Source of the DNA: Melitaea cinxia
Taxonomy: Eukaryota; Arthropoda; Insecta; Lepidoptera; Nymphalidae
Assembly (NCBI RefSeq): GCF_905220565.1
Contig: NC_059419.1
Location: 9,378,670-9,442,669, forward strand
Length of the DNA stretch: 64,000 nt
Reading direction: 5' to 3'
Part shown: one piece after another, positions 1-11,672 of the stretch
Layout of the letters: each line of letters starts with the position of its first letter
How positions within the stretch are numbered: position 1 is the first letter of the stretch
Translations under genes and position numbers: made by a program
The notes under the pieces: generated by a model
What the model was told of the DNA's origin: nothing
Database searches by the model: none
The model's input: the letters and a program-made list of their open reading frames with translations, nothing else

Positions 1-3000
1 GTCCTTCGGAACGACAGAAACTTATTCCCATCCTCTCTACTTCGCTGTCCATGAACAGAGCCACGCATCTGGTTTTAATTCCCACTACTTCGCTTCCGTT
101 CCCTTCGCTAAGCGAGGATTGTGTCATCCCGCTGTGGGTCGGTTGCGGAGGTGCGTTTTGGTCGGCTCTATTCCTGAACAGTTTCTGCAGCGAGGAGGCC
201 ATGACCTTTGTTATTTGACCCAGAAGGGTGCGGCCAGGAGAAATCCGCGGAGCCGTTGAGCTGTTTCTCTGAGTGGCTTGTTGGACACAGTTTTGTTGTG
301 TTTGTAGTTGTGCGTTGTGTGTTTGGGTGTGTGTTGCGTGGAAGACGGTGTTAGCGCTCTGCGTGGGTATTACAGCAGGTGGTGGAGCGGTCGTGCTGTT
401 CCTTTTTACGGCTATATTGACGGCCTTTCTCGCGAATGTGAGGAAGGCAGTTCTGTTTTTTTCACTCTCCAGGATGGTATGGAGCGATGTCTGCTCAAGT
501 TTGATCTGGAGTTTGAGTTCTAGATCTAGCCTATCCTTACTGAATCTCGGGCAGTCCAGTATAACATGCAGAACTGTCTCCTCACAATTCGGATCGCAGA
601 TACATGAAGGACTATCAGTGAGGTGGAATCTGTGGAGATACGCCGCAAATCCTCCGTGGCCGGTCAGAATTTTTGTGTCGACAGCTGTTGGTGCCGATTT
701 CCTTACCAGCCTGCAAGCGGTCTTTACATCCGGTAGGAATATTTTCGTGACCGAGCCCGTCTCCGAAGAATTATATCTTTCCTGCCACATCCTGACAGTC
801 TCTTCCCTGATCTGCCTTCTGACATACGAGATGGGTACTCTGTCGTAGTCAGGTGCCGTCTTTTTTGTTAAGGCCGCCTTTTTGGCCAACCCGTCCGCTC
901 TCTCATTGCCCGGTGTTCCAACATGGGCCCTCAACCAAAAGAACCGCACTGTCTTATTCTCCTCCCGGAGCTGTCTGATTCGACTCTTCATTTCCAGGGC
1001 CAGAGGGTGAGTCACTGAGGGGCTCCTCAGCAGATCTAAAGATGACCTCGAGTCGCTCAAGATGTTAATGGAGCATGACTTTGAGGTTTTTGCCATGTCC
1101 ACGGCTCTGAAGAGTGCGTACATCTCCGATTGAAAGACAGTGTTGTGCGGCTCTAACCGGAAAGTAGAGTATCTTACTTCCCTGCCTTGGTCCCAGCATG
1201 TGAGGGCGGCTCCTACTTTACCCTCTATTTTGCTTCCGTCGGTAAAGATGTAAGGCCCGACGATGTTGTGTTCTTCAAGGACTTCGGGGTTCAGATTCTC
1301 TAAGCGCTCGTACTCTGTTGTCATGAGTAGGGAAGGGTGGGGATTTTGCATTGGTCCCACCCTGCGCTCTAGCTCTCTTCCCGGTGGAAGAAGATCCGTG
1401 CTGTGACCTTTTTTGGTTTTGAATAGTATGGCCGCCTCTCGGACGCGAAGGTCTAACGGGAGCAAGCCAGTGAGGACTAGTGCCGATGTCAGAGACACCG
1501 TTCTGTACGCCCTGCACATTTTTTGTGCAAAACCTCTCTGCAGTGAGTCTAGCTGCTTTCTTATCGACAGTTTCTCTGCTGCAGGGGACCATACGCTCGC
1601 TGCGTACAGAACGATGGGCTCTATCACCGCCACATATATGATCCGTACGATCTCCCCATTCAGACCCCAACTCACTCTCGCCGCGCGCGCGAGCTGTTTA
1701 TAGATGTCCGCCGCTTTTTTACACACGGCGGATACGTGCGCGTTGAAAGTGAGCTTCGAGTCCAAAATGAGCCCCAGCAGTTTTATTTCATCTACAAGCC
1801 TCAGTCGAGTGCCGGACATATGGATTATGGGGGTGTCGTATTTGAGTTTTTTAGTGAGCACCATCGCGTTGGTTTTGTGCGCGGCGAAGCTCAGCTTGTT
1901 ACGTATACCCCACTCTTGTACGGCCGCTAAGGTGGTTTCGGCTGAGGTCTGTAGGTTGCTGGTTTTTTGGCTGGAGAAAACGAGGACAACGTCGTCCGCA
2001 AAGGCCTGGCAGTATACCCCCATCGCGCTGATCTCTCTCAGAAGCGAATCCAGTATGAGGTTCCAGAAGGTCGGCCCGCCAATGGATCCTTGGACACAAC
2101 CCTTCGTGGTCTCCTTTTCACTGGTCGCTCTGGCGTAATTTACGATGACCTTTCGGTCCTGGAGGTATGAGGCGACCATAGCGTATAGGTTTCTCGGGCA
2201 ATGCTTGTCCACTAGCTGTTTTTTGAGAGCCGGCCACCATGCATTGTCGAAAGCGCCCTCTATGTCAAGCGATACCAGAAGTACTATCTTCTTGGACTTA
2301 ATTTCCTGCCTGATATGCTCGACGAGATCGTAGAGGGCGTCTTCCGTTCCCCTCTGTGGCATGAATCCGTACTGGCTTCGGTGCAGCGTGGGGAAGAGTC
2401 TCCACTGAAGTCTACCTATAAGCATTTTCTCAACTGTCTTTCCTAGGATTGACAGGAGTCCTATAGGTCTATAGGACTTCGGGTGGGTGTAGTCCTCTTT
2501 GGCTGGTTTGCGGAGGATGCGTACGTGGGCGACTTTCCACAGCTTGGGGAAGTGGGACAGCGATAGGCATTTGTTCGCCAACGCTAGGAATAACTCCCTG
2601 TTGCAGTTTATTGCCGCCGCGCATATATCCGACGTTAACCCGTCTGGGCCTGGAGCTTTTTTGGGATTTTGGCTCAAAAGAACCTGTTCCAGCTCCGCGG
2701 CCGTAAACGGCGGGTCGTCATCGGACAGATCTTCTAACTCCGCGGGAGTTCTGCCTTCTACGGCCTCTCGGATCTGTTTGTGATGGGCGGTTTCGGTCTC
2801 TACAGAGTCATCAGGGTAGAACGTTTTTGCTAGGAGTTTTGCCGACTGTTCTGGTGACAGTGTTTCGCCTGATTCGTTCCTTAGCAATGCGTCCTCGTGT
2901 CTACGAGAGGTCTTCCTGATGACTCTGTAGATACCGTCCCACACGCTTTCGCGGTCCTGTGCCGTGCAGAACTCTTTCCAGCTCTGAGTGGCTGCTTTGT

Positions 3001-4153
3001 CTGCCGCTTGTTTATATTTTTCCTTGGCCCGTACGTATTCTTCGATGACGCCAGCCCTTCTGCAGGGTGCAGCATTTCTGATGCGACGTTTGGCTCTTAG
3101 TTGTTCCCTTTTCAGGGAATCTAGCTCTACCGACCACCAGGGCGGTCGGGGGTCGCCTTTCCATGGTTTTATCTTCGGGATGGTACTCTCGCATGTGCGG
3201 TGAATAATCGCGACGTATTTTGCGATTATGCCATCGAGATCGTCCTTGTTCGAGACATTTCGGACGGCTTCCAGAGTGATGCTTTCTTCCGTGAGGCCGG
3301 TTGTTAGGGTAGCGGAGAAATCTGTCCATCGCGCCTTTTTGGTGTTGTATCTACGCGTCGAGATTGGGTCCAATGGTTTCAAGGGCCCCTCAGTGCGCAG
3401 ACTAAACGTAATGGCGTTGTGATCAGATGTGATCAGATTTCGTTCCACTCGCCAGGTTTCCAGTCTCGCGAGAAGAGATTGACTGGTTAGAGTCAGGTCT
3501 ACGCAACTCGAGTATAGCCTGTCTCCTCTGTAAGTCTCGAATGTAGGAACTTCCCCGTTGTTATGAATGTGGAGGTCCATTTCGGTGATAAAACCATGGA
3601 GTTGTGCTCCGCGATGGTCTTCTGAGCTGCTGCCCCACCAGTGACTCCAGGCATTGACGTCACCGGCCACTATGTGATGGTGTGTGGGAAACTTCGTGGT
3701 AGCCGTTCTCACCTGTTTGAGATATGGTTCTATATCTTGGTCCCTTGGTTCGAAGTAGACGGACAGTATGCCAAGCTCGAGTCGGCCGGCCTTTACGAAG
3801 ACGGCGGCCACGTTCTCGGTGACAATTTGGGGGTCATGAATGACTTCCACGTTGTCACCGAACACGATAATCGCCGCCTTTACTGGTTTCTGGCGGCCCA
3901 GGGTGCACTGGATGATCTTCGTGCCAGGGTATTGCCTCATTTCGCCCGTTCTTCCGGTATACGGTTCTTGTACTAGGGCGAAAGAGATCCCCTTTTTCTG
4001 GGCCACCTGAAGCAGTTCGCTCGTTGCCAACCTTGAGCGCTGCAGGTTTGCTTGTATAAAGCGCAAAGCGCATCCTGCACCGTCCGCCTTTCTGTTAGGG
4101 ACCACAACTTTGGTCTCCGGGTCGCCCTTAGCAATATTGCACCCGTGATCTCG
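1..4153 (-). CDS. LINE ORF2: endonuclease, reverse transcriptase and RNase H (partial, runs off the window)
   Basis: The frame is open from just below an in-frame stop at 4154-4156 down to base 1, about 1,380 codons without a stop. In order along the protein: AP endonuclease (RFIQANLQ near 4060, VQEPYTG, GDVNAWS, ending near 3420), reverse transcriptase (QNPKKAPGPDGL, SYRPIGLL, SLDIEGAFDN, FADDVVLV near 2000), RNase H (IFTDGSK near 1240, SEMYAL, LSDSRSS, H and D near 920) and a CxCx3Cx7Hx4C knuckle near 550-615. The frame continues about 180 residues past the knuckle in a Gln/Thr/Ser-rich region. No ATG precedes the endonuclease motif: the first in-frame Met lies about 60 codons in. ORF2 is in the +1 frame relative to ORF1 and overlaps its end by 26 nt, so translation probably depends on ORF1 by reinitiation or frameshift. 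Family function: target-primed reverse transcription of the element RNA. Confidence 0.85.
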
Positions 4154-6206
4154 CTATGTTGTCCCATTTTATTCTCTCTGGGCATTCAGCGCTGTACGCG
4201 GTGTGTTCCAGGTCAGGACCGGATCTTTTAGCTCTGAGACAGTTTATACACTTGGGCAAGTCACTTTTCGCTTTCGAGGGACAGGTCGCCCCCGTGTGTT
4301 CTCCGGCGCAGTAGTTGCATGTGTTTTTGTCCTGTTTGCAAAGTGCCCTGGTATGTCCGAAGCCAAGGCACCTCATGCACTGGACGAGGGGGGACTGATC
4401 CTCGACCGTGCATCTACTGAATCCTACATAGATCTTGCCCTTGTCTATAAACCTTCCCCAGAGCGACGGGGAAAGCTCGATCACAGGGTGACATTCGTGG
4501 GGGTTTCGGGCGCGCTTCCTAAACCGCACCTTCATTTTAAGTGCCGCCTTGTCTACTCCTTCGAGGATATGACTATTTTGGGCCTTGATAAGGTCTACAA
4601 TCTCCTCGTTGGTGTAATTTGACAGCACTCCCCGCACGCAGACCAGGGGGTCCTGGTTTGTGGGCTCCCGCACCGTCAGCTCTGTATTTTTCTGGACCTG
4701 GCCCCTGATTTTAGCCATGTCCTCTTTTGAGGCGCACCTCACCACGACTTTCTGGTCGCGAGCCTTACGGACCCTTTCCATCCTCGCCCCAGACTTCTTT
4801 AAGTCCAGCGAGTCTTTGACCTTGGTAAGCACTTGCTCGCTTGTCTCCTGCGGGTTTCGGGACGAAATGATGAGAGTGTGGTTGGGTCTTTGTTCCACAC
4901 TCTCTGTTTTTAGTCGGGCTGCGGCATGGGCGTAGGTTGTCGGCGCCAAAGGAGCTAATTTTGTGACTCCTTCTTTAATAGTATTGAGGGTCTGCTTGAC
5001 CTCCTGAACCGCCATCTCTGTCTCCAGTGTTGGTTTTTTTGGGGATGCGGTGGTCTTGCTAGAATCCCTCAGGGTGCGCAGCTCCGAGGACATTATCTCG
5101 ACCTTTTCATTTAAAACTTCGAATAGGGGGGCCAGATCTTGTTGTGGGTTTGGCTGTGTACTAGATGGTTGTGTATTTATTGACTTTATGTGCTGCTTGA
5201 TCTCATCCAGATGGGTTCTCCATGCCGTGTCCTTGTTTACCTGTGGGCGGCTTTCGTCGTCCAAGATCAGTGGGATGTCGTCAATTTTCGCAGTGAGGAG
5301 GGTCTTGGTATGAGTTAGTTCGTCTTTCAGCTTCTCTAGGCCACTTGAAAGCGATCCTATTTTATTCTCCACTGCCTTAAGTAACTCCTGGACTTTACTG
5401 TCCGTCTGCGAAGTCACTTCACTGCCGTTCCTGGTTGACGAGACCACCCTATGGAGCTCGCTCAGCTTTTCTTCTAATTTGACTTGCGTTTCCCAGATGT
5501 CGCGGATCCGCCGGAAAGGCTCCACCGTCTCGTACTCCAGCCAAGAGCGGACGGCTCGAGTCTCCCTCAACGTCTCCACCAAGTCTGTCTGAGTTTTTTG
5601 CATCCCTGAGAGGAGCGTCTTTTTGAGTTCAGTGAGCTCTTTAGCATGAGCTCTTTCGACCCGCACCAATTCTTGGGCATGACGGGCGCGCTCCTTCTCG
5701 AGGCTGCACTTGTGTCGGCTGCGCGAGTCCGAGAGCGACAGAACCGTCTCGTAGAGGCCCTGCAGACTCTCATAGGCGATCATTTTCACCCCACGCTTCA
5801 TATTGCCGCTACTTTCTAAAGCTTCCTTGCCGCGTTGTAGGAGGTCGTTGGCCACACCCGTGACCATGTCCATTTCTACTCCTGTTCCTCTCTTTGGGGT
5901 GGTGTAGAGGAGGGAGGTCCTCCTGCTGTTTTCGGAGGCTACAGAGCCCGCCGAGGACGTCTCACCGTCCTCCAGATCTGACAATGGGGGCTCCGAGGCT
6001 GTGTCGGTGTGGACGACAGTGAATTCCGCTACATTTTTGGGTTTTTCGCTTGATGTCGACGGCAGCGGTGCGGCAGGTGTACTAGTTCCGGTTACGTTTG
6101 CAAGCTTTTTCAGTACTTTTTTACGAAGCGAGACCGATGATTTTGAAATCACCGATGACGCTTCGGTTGTCTTTTTGTTGATGTGTGAAGACATCTTTGC
6201 TTGCAC
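4128..6206 (-). CDS. LINE ORF1: gag-like RNA-binding protein
   Basis: Complete 692-codon ORF. The N-terminal third is Ser/Thr-rich. The middle (about residues 130-400) is charged and heptad-like, with many Glu, Lys and Leu, fitting a coiled coil. The last 83 residues hold three zinc knuckles: CMRCLGFGHTRALC, CNYCAGEHTGATC, and a longer one starting CINC with its His and last Cys in HTAYSAEC. Three closely spaced knuckles at the C-terminus are usual for R1-clade ORF1 proteins, which coat the element RNA. The stop at 4128-4130 lies inside the open frame of ORF2. The ATG at 6206 was taken because it gives the longest frame; a later Met at codon 5 is possible. Confidence 0.85.
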   Translation of the reverse strand: MQAKMSSHINKKTTEASSVISKSSVSLRKKVLKKLANVTGTSTPAAPLPSTSSEKPKNVAEFTVVHTDTASEPPLSDLEDGETSSAGSVASENSRRTSLLYTTPKRGTGVEMDMVTGVANDLLQRGKEALESSGNMKRGVKMIAYESLQGLYETVLSLSDSRSRHKCSLEKERARHAQELVRVERAHAKELTELKKTLLSGMQKTQTDLVETLRETRAVRSWLEYETVEPFRRIRDIWETQVKLEEKLSELHRVVSSTRNGSEVTSQTDSKVQELLKAVENKIGSLSSGLEKLKDELTHTKTLLTAKIDDIPLILDDESRPQVNKDTAWRTHLDEIKQHIKSINTQPSSTQPNPQQDLAPLFEVLNEKVEIMSSELRTLRDSSKTTASPKKPTLETEMAVQEVKQTLNTIKEGVTKLAPLAPTTYAHAAARLKTESVEQRPNHTLIISSRNPQETSEQVLTKVKDSLDLKKSGARMERVRKARDQKVVVRCASKEDMAKIRGQVQKNTELTVREPTNQDPLVCVRGVLSNYTNEEIVDLIKAQNSHILEGVDKAALKMKVRFRKRARNPHECHPVIELSPSLWGRFIDKGKIYVGFSRCTVEDQSPLVQCMRCLGFGHTRALCKQDKNTCNYCAGEHTGATCPSKAKSDLPKCINCLRAKRSGPDLEHTAYSAECPERIKWDNIARSRVQYC

Positions 6207-7600
6207 TTATGTACTAAAGATATCTATACAACTAATAACTACTTTCACAATATACAGCGATGATTACTTTTAAAACTAGATTTGATCAGTTGGACTCACG
6301 TGGCGAAAGGATGTGATGTGCCGATGATTCCGCAAGTGTCCCGTAGCTTTGTCGTTGCAGCTGTCTTTTCACGTGTTCTTCGCGCGGTCTTGATACAGTA
6401 TTTACTTGATACAGTTTTACTTTATTTGAAGAAGCAGAGTCAGGTGCAGTTTGCAGTCTCGCGACGTCCGAGCCGCGACGCAACGTAAGTATTTTTTTTG
6501 TCGGTCACGCGCTTAAACTAGGTCGCGAGATTGATGTGCGCTTCGACTGTTTTATTTACCTTGTGTGAATTTTAAATAATTTATTATGTAACGTTCCTTC
6601 TATGTGTTTTTTCTCTGCTGTCCTTCCACTGAAGATGGTATGGATGGTGTCGTTGCAAGGGTCTTATCACCAATTCTCTGTTGATCTAACTCTCAATTTA
6701 TTGCGACGATCCTTTCTGCTTGTATCAATGATTTAAAACTTAGGTCTTGTTACTCCGGTCCCCTTGGGGTTACGGGTTTGCCCGCAGGGTATGATGTGAA
6801 AAGCACTTCCGAAAATCACTTGGCACACCCACTGTGGCGCTTGGCTAAAGATTCTATTTTTGCAGAATTTTTATTGAGGAGCCGATGTTGTTAGTGCGAT
6901 GTATTGTATTGTTCATTGTTATAAGATAGTTATTTATTTATTTATTATTTTTTTTATAATAAGTAAGGAAGACGAGCCCGTAGGTGACAACTAGTGTCGT
7001 TATAAAATTCAGCGTAAGCCTGTCGGCTGGGTGAAAGTGGCGAGTGGTGACATGTTTGCTTAGGCTTTTTCTAACAGGTTTGCGCTGATTCGCGGTTCCG
7101 TTGTTGTTATGTATTGGGCAAGAAACTTTTATGATGATTTCAACTTTCGATAAATTGAAGTTGTTGTTTAGTTGGCCAATGTTTGTCCAATATTTGAAAA
7201 TTATCGTAACTTTAAACATACCCAATAGACTCAGTGCCGAATCTTTTGAAACTGGTCAAGAGTAAAAAAAAATTAGTAAAAGATGAGACCAATTACAAAT
7301 GTACGAAAAAATTAAAAAATAATTTACTGTCAATTGCAGGTCAGGGTGGAGGGCGGATATTTTAAGGTTTCAAAACGGTTTATTACGATTTCCGGCAAAT
7401 CTACGAGTCCTATCGAAAAAAAAAATTATTATATAATATGAAAAAGATTATTATATAACATCTTAAAACAATTGAATCTAAACGTGTGAAGTAGTTGTCA
7501 TATATTGGCTACATCCGGAGTGTTATTGGCAGAGGTCCGGTTGACAGGTCTCGTTCCTTATCACACTGTTATTGTTCTATTGCGATAACAACTCAAGTTA
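6207..7600. other. LINE 5' region and unassigned AT-rich sequence
   Basis: The first 300-700 bases are probably the 5' untranslated region of the antisense LINE; the segment 6755-6870 is less AT-rich. From about 6920 on the sequence is AT-rich with TTTA runs and no recognisable gene. No element boundary or target-site duplication could be fixed by eye. Confidence 0.4.
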
Positions 7601-7621
7601 TCTTATTTAATCTAAGCTTAG

Positions 7622-7982
7622 GCGTTATTCGTCTTGCCCGTTGGCAGTTTGTAGTGCCCTGCTTTCTTTTCCGAGGGGTTGAGGGTTCGATTTCTGCCTC
7701 GAGCCTGGATGTGCTATATGTATTTATCTATTTTTATTATTTTTTTATTATATTAGTATTACTTATATGTATTTACCGAAAAAAATATGTAGCTATACCA
7801 GTCGGCTGTTACCGATAAACACAAGCATTAAGTTGCTTACCGTAGGAACAGACGACCGTGTGTGTATGTTATCTGTGTAACTCCTGGTTTTGAAAACACA
7901 TGATTTCACGCCATTTTTTGCGGTGAACTTTTAGAGGCCCATGTCCAGTAGTGGACTGCGAAAGGCTAATTTGATGATGTGA
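7622..7982 (+). mobile_element. tRNA-derived SINE with RTE-like LINE tail
   Basis: The head has a tRNA-like A box (GCCCGTTGGCAGTTTGTAG) and a B box (GAGGGTTCGATTTC). A middle with TGTATTTAT and CCGACCGTGTGTG-type sequence follows, as in copies at 17553 and 37322. The end (from about 7885) is the tail shared with RTE-like LINE fragments in the window, ending GTCCAGTAGTGGACTG and then GATGATG. The last short repeat is typical of such tails. Confidence 0.65.
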
Positions 7983-8082
7983 TGAACCTATATCCGTGTA
8001 ATAGTTTTTAAATCTCTATTTAATATAAAATATGTTTTCTAATGTTTACTCGAATTTCACTCTTTATAATGAAATACCTTTT

Positions 8083-8195
8083 TCGGATTTTATCGTGGTT
8101 TATTAAGTTAAGAGGATCGTCCTCCCGTGACTATGGTTGCTGTAAAATCCGAAACGTCGGGCATCTAAAAAAACATAAAAAACTGCGATAATAGT
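8083..8195. mobile_element. MITE-like palindromic element (family with TTTTTCGGATTTTATCG ends)
   Basis: It starts with TTTTTCGGATTTTATCGTGG, has CCTCCCGTGACTATGGTTGCTG in the middle and a degraded inverted end with CTGCGATAATAG. Related copies lie at 34676, 36976, 52288 and 62232. Terminal inverted repeats with no coding capacity suggest a non-autonomous DNA element; the parent transposon is not identified. Confidence 0.55.
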
Positions 8196-9367
8196 TTTAA
8201 AAAAAGTTTTTATTAAAAAAAAAATAGATAAATTTCGGTGCAGGATTACATAAGTTGATAAAGATGTGTGGACTTAGTGACGCTGTATTTTATGCAACAG
8301 TTTATATATTATTTTTCAAAAGAGTAACTGCGGAGTTTCTTGCCGATTCTTCTCTGAAGATTCTACATTCCGGATCGGCGGTAGCTCTACTTTTACAAAA
8401 ATAATAACTAATTTGTAAAATGAAGATTCGAAAGTGCTCATGGGGTCTATTCGCATAAAGCTGCTTCGATTTTGATTTTGATTTAAAATCCGAAAAAGTT
8501 GTTTGATTATAATAAAATATGTTATAGATTAGTAATAATAAATCAAAATTAATACTCAAAATTTTCTACTTATTGTATATACTACATATTAAAAGTACAA
8601 TTAAGTATTTTAAGTCTAGTTTTCTTGCAAATTCATACGGAGCTATTTAAGTTTTCTTTTTTCCTCTATCGTCGTTAATAGGGAAACCTGTTGCGTCCCG
8701 TTTCATTAGTACCGAGCCGTCGACACGAGCGCTCGACACCAGGGTTGAAGGTTGAGATAAGGAATGTCTCGACTTTCAAGCTTTTAGTGTTTAAGTTTAT
8801 CGATGACTACGTACTTTGTATAGGAATGAGAAATAATTTTTCAATGTAATTGTGTTTTTCAATAAATTAATGTTTACGTCAAAAATAAATTTTTAGTCAC
8901 ACTCACTTGTCACTCAAGCGTGATTGTATGTTTTAGATGTCTGTTACGTTTTTTTCTTGTTTATGCTTAACGAAATCCTATCTTGTTCCTACATCATTAC
9001 ATAGTATAAAACAAAGTCGCTTCCCGCTGTATGTATGCTTAGATCTTTTACACGGTCAAAAAAAGTCTACAAAAAAGCCCGCGATGGTATATGTCTATCT
9101 CTTAGGGATAACCCACAATAACATTCTTTTATCCTTTACTTTTTTAATGGCTTATTTACGAAGCAATTTTAAGCAATACAGTATTAATCCTTATCCAATT
9201 AAGTACCTTAAATACATAGTACAATTAATATACATCAATATGGCCTCTTACAACATGTAATTCAAATAAATAATTTCGAAGATATTACAGATTTAAAATG
9301 CAGGGCCAAAACTATAAAGACATTCTGTAGTATATTTGTGTGGTTACTAGCTGTTTTTTGTTTACTG
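8196..9367. other. AT-rich sequence, no gene recognised
   Basis: Strongly AT-rich with short open frames only and no recognised protein motif. The stretch at 8083-8560 contains a second fragment of the CGGATTTT-type repeat (around 8460-8500, with AAATCCGAAAAAG). Nothing else can be assigned. Confidence 0.4.
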
Positions 9368-9556
9368 CAACAAAGAATATAGCCACCCCCTTTCTTGCCG
9401 TGGGTGTCATAAGAGGCGACTAAGGGATAACACAGTTCCACTACCACCTTGGAACTTAAAAATCCGACCGATGGCGGGATAACTGTCCAACTGCTGGCTT
9501 TGAAATACACAGGCCGAAGACGGGCAGCAGCGTCTTCGGTGCACAGCGAAGTTGAC
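9368..9556 (+). mobile_element. RTE-like LINE 3' fragment
   Basis: Carries the shared blocks CCACCCCCTTTCTTGCCGTG, GGCGACTAAGGGATAACAC, CCGACCGATGGCGGGATAAC and GGCCGAAGACGGGCAGC, which recur at 17822, 32812, 38009 and 38458. The 3' end is truncated. Confidence 0.6.
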
Positions 9557-9819
9557 TTTGAAAAAAAATCTGTTAATTAAAGTTTCTTTTTAAAAGTGTC
9601 AAGTGTTACCAGTGATTGTACTCCTATACGATTCCACGGTATAATCTTGAAAGCAAAGGTCTTTCAAATTAACGTCCAGTAAACAAGGCAGCGCTATCGT
9701 GTGTTTGTTTTGAAACGTGAAATAACGTTTACGTTTCGTGTTTTGAGTTTTGATTGGTAAACTTAGTTGATTGCGAAGTTTGTAATTTTTTTTAAACTAT
9801 TATTTGATAATATTTCAAG

Positions 9820-10010
9820 TTATACTTCTTTTAGCTCATTAGGGAAAAACAATGAGGGTAAATTTATACGATGTGCGCGCATACTATCACAAAATACCGA
9901 TACCCTGAAGTTAACTAGTCACCGAAGAAGTTAGCGACGTGAAGTTAGCTAGCCAATGAAGTATAAGTTCTTACGTGCGTACATAAGTACACACACTGTT
10001 TTTAGCTACC
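9820..10010 (+). repeat. Dispersed repeat shared with 30131-30325
   Basis: About 190 bp, with CCTGAAGTTA, GAAGTTAGCTAGCCAATGAAG and TTCTTACGTGC blocks in the same order as at 30131-30325. Non-coding. Class unknown; a non-autonomous transposon remnant is likely. Confidence 0.55.
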
Positions 10011-11538
10011 TATATTTTTTTTTTTAAATTCTTAAAAATGTAGGTATATATCCAGTAAGGTTAGTAAACTTAGGAGCTGTTGGTTTGTTTGCTTTCTTTG
10101 AATATACAATGATTTGTTTATGAAAAAGTTTCGTTAGTTTAAAAGGTACACGTGTATCTACATTAGGCAATCGTATGAAGTAAGTTTTATGTTTTGTCTT
10201 CTCAATAATTGTGTTTGTCGTACAAAAAAAAGACTGATTTACATTTACATCGACGTGTATATACTTTGTATACACGTCAGATCTCGTTGAAATTTAATTG
10301 GGACGTGACAAGCACCAGCGTTCCATTCAAAAAAATCATCTAAAACAGTCCCCCAGTAAAAAGTTATAAAGCAATACATAAAAATACAGTCGAATTGAGA
10401 ACCGCTTTAAAAATGGCGATACAATGGCGAAATAGTCAGGGTAACTAGCTAAGGGTGCTAACGATCGCAAATTCCATCGATTTTCTATCCTCTGACTACC
10501 CTTTTAGTGCTTTTGGCATACTTTCATTTAAAAGTTGACTTTGGTTAACAAATGTTTGTATACGTTTTTGGGATCCCGAAGCTTGTTTCGTTGATTGTGT
10601 TGTTTTATTTCCTGACTTCTCTTCTCTGATACAAGATTCTCATTTTATTGGAGTCCGTCGGTTTATATAACTTTATTTACTGGCTTATTGTCCAGAGCTG
10701 TTACGTGTACTAACTTATAGGTAATGCTGATACCATTTAATGCTATTAGTATTACAACGGAAAGATTTGTTCGTTTGTAATCAATCAACTGTGAGACTAT
10801 CGAACCGGTTATACTTACATTACGGAGAGTTACATTACACACAAGTAATATAGCTAAACATTACGTTACGATTTATAAAAGTGATAGCGCATCGGTCACG
10901 GTACTTCACAATATTGGCTCTTGTTTTTTTTAATATGTAGATTTTTTTCATTGTCTAGGCGTCATCCCATGTTCTGATACATTGTTTTTAGTGGGATCTG
11001 TTTTTATTTATTAATTTGTATTAGCGGTCGCCCAGTGCTCGAAATTCGACCATAATTAATTTAAATTATAAAAAATATTAAATTATAAGTTTAAACATAT
11101 TACAGCTCTGTTGTCTAAGACTATACTTTTATAATAATAAGCAAAATAGTATATGAATCGTACCAACTCAGAAACCTGTGGGCTCATGCACAACACTTGC
11201 TGAAGGTTGACATGATCAAATGCATAGTTTACGATTCTATAAAGGACCCACAGACAAATATTCATTTATATATATGTAGATTTGTATATTAAAAAGTCTT
11301 TCCACATGAATACAAAATAGACACTATTTAAAACAATTTGTATCAGATGCAACAGACGGCCTTATCGCCATTTTTATTGTATTTTTATCGCTGTTTTTAT
11401 AAAGTACGTTTATTTTAACATTTTTTATAGATGCACCAATAGTAGCTACTAATATAAATGCGGGTGAAATCGCAGGAGACGTCTAGTTTCCCTCACCCAT
11501 ACTGTTTATTCGAGGAGTAAATAAATGTCATTTTCCAG
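10011..11538. other. Intronic or upstream AT-rich sequence with repeat fragments
   Basis: No gene recognised. A fragment of the family with AATTTAATTGGGACGTGACA lies near 10290-10400. A Helitron-like fragment at 11158-11283 has GTACCAACTCAGAAACC and CTATAAAGGACC and matches 25885-26010. The interval ends at the acceptor of the first recognised kinase exon. Confidence 0.4.
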
Positions 11539-11672
11539 GTGGGCTCCGGTCGCTGCAGCTCCCCGGGCACCGGGCCCCTGTCACCGGCCGATGGGCCTCG
11601 CTGGCACACACACCACGCCCACCCCTTGCACCACGCTTTACTATCCTCGAGTGTGAAGCGCGGGAAAGAGCT
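11539..11672 (+). CDS. dop: MAST kinase exon 1 of those seen: N-terminal Ser/His-rich segment
   Basis: Acceptor TTTTCCAG, donor GTAAGT. Phase 0 in, phase 2 out. It encodes VGSGRCSSPGTGPLSP followed by a His-rich stretch and SSSVKRGKEL. One other frame is also open, but only this one joins the DGRRWS exon in frame (CT|A then GAC GGT). This exon is less conserved, so its membership rests on phase, position and composition. Confidence 0.75.

Larger units (their letters stand above)
1..6500 (-). mobile_element. R1-clade non-LTR retrotransposon (LINE), antisense, 3' end outside window
   Basis: Two overlapping ORFs on the minus strand: a gag-like ORF1 with three C-terminal zinc knuckles, and an ORF2 with AP-type endonuclease, reverse transcriptase, RNase H and a C-terminal CCHC knuckle. 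This order fits the R1/TRAS/SART group of insect LINEs. The 5' untranslated part lies to the right of 6206; its exact end cannot be set, so 6500 is approximate. No (TTAGG)n is visible at the right side, so telomere-targeting as in TRAS or SART is not supported here. The 3' end lies left of base 1. Both frames are free of internal stops as far as they run, which suggests a young copy. Confidence 0.85.

Noticed and set aside
273..848. Plus-strand 191-codon ORF
   Set aside because: Opposite-strand shadow of the LINE ORF2 C-terminal region; no protein similarity.
6207..7000. Telomeric (TTAGG)n target site for the R1-clade LINE
   Set aside because: No TTAGG repeats are visible next to the 5' side of the element.
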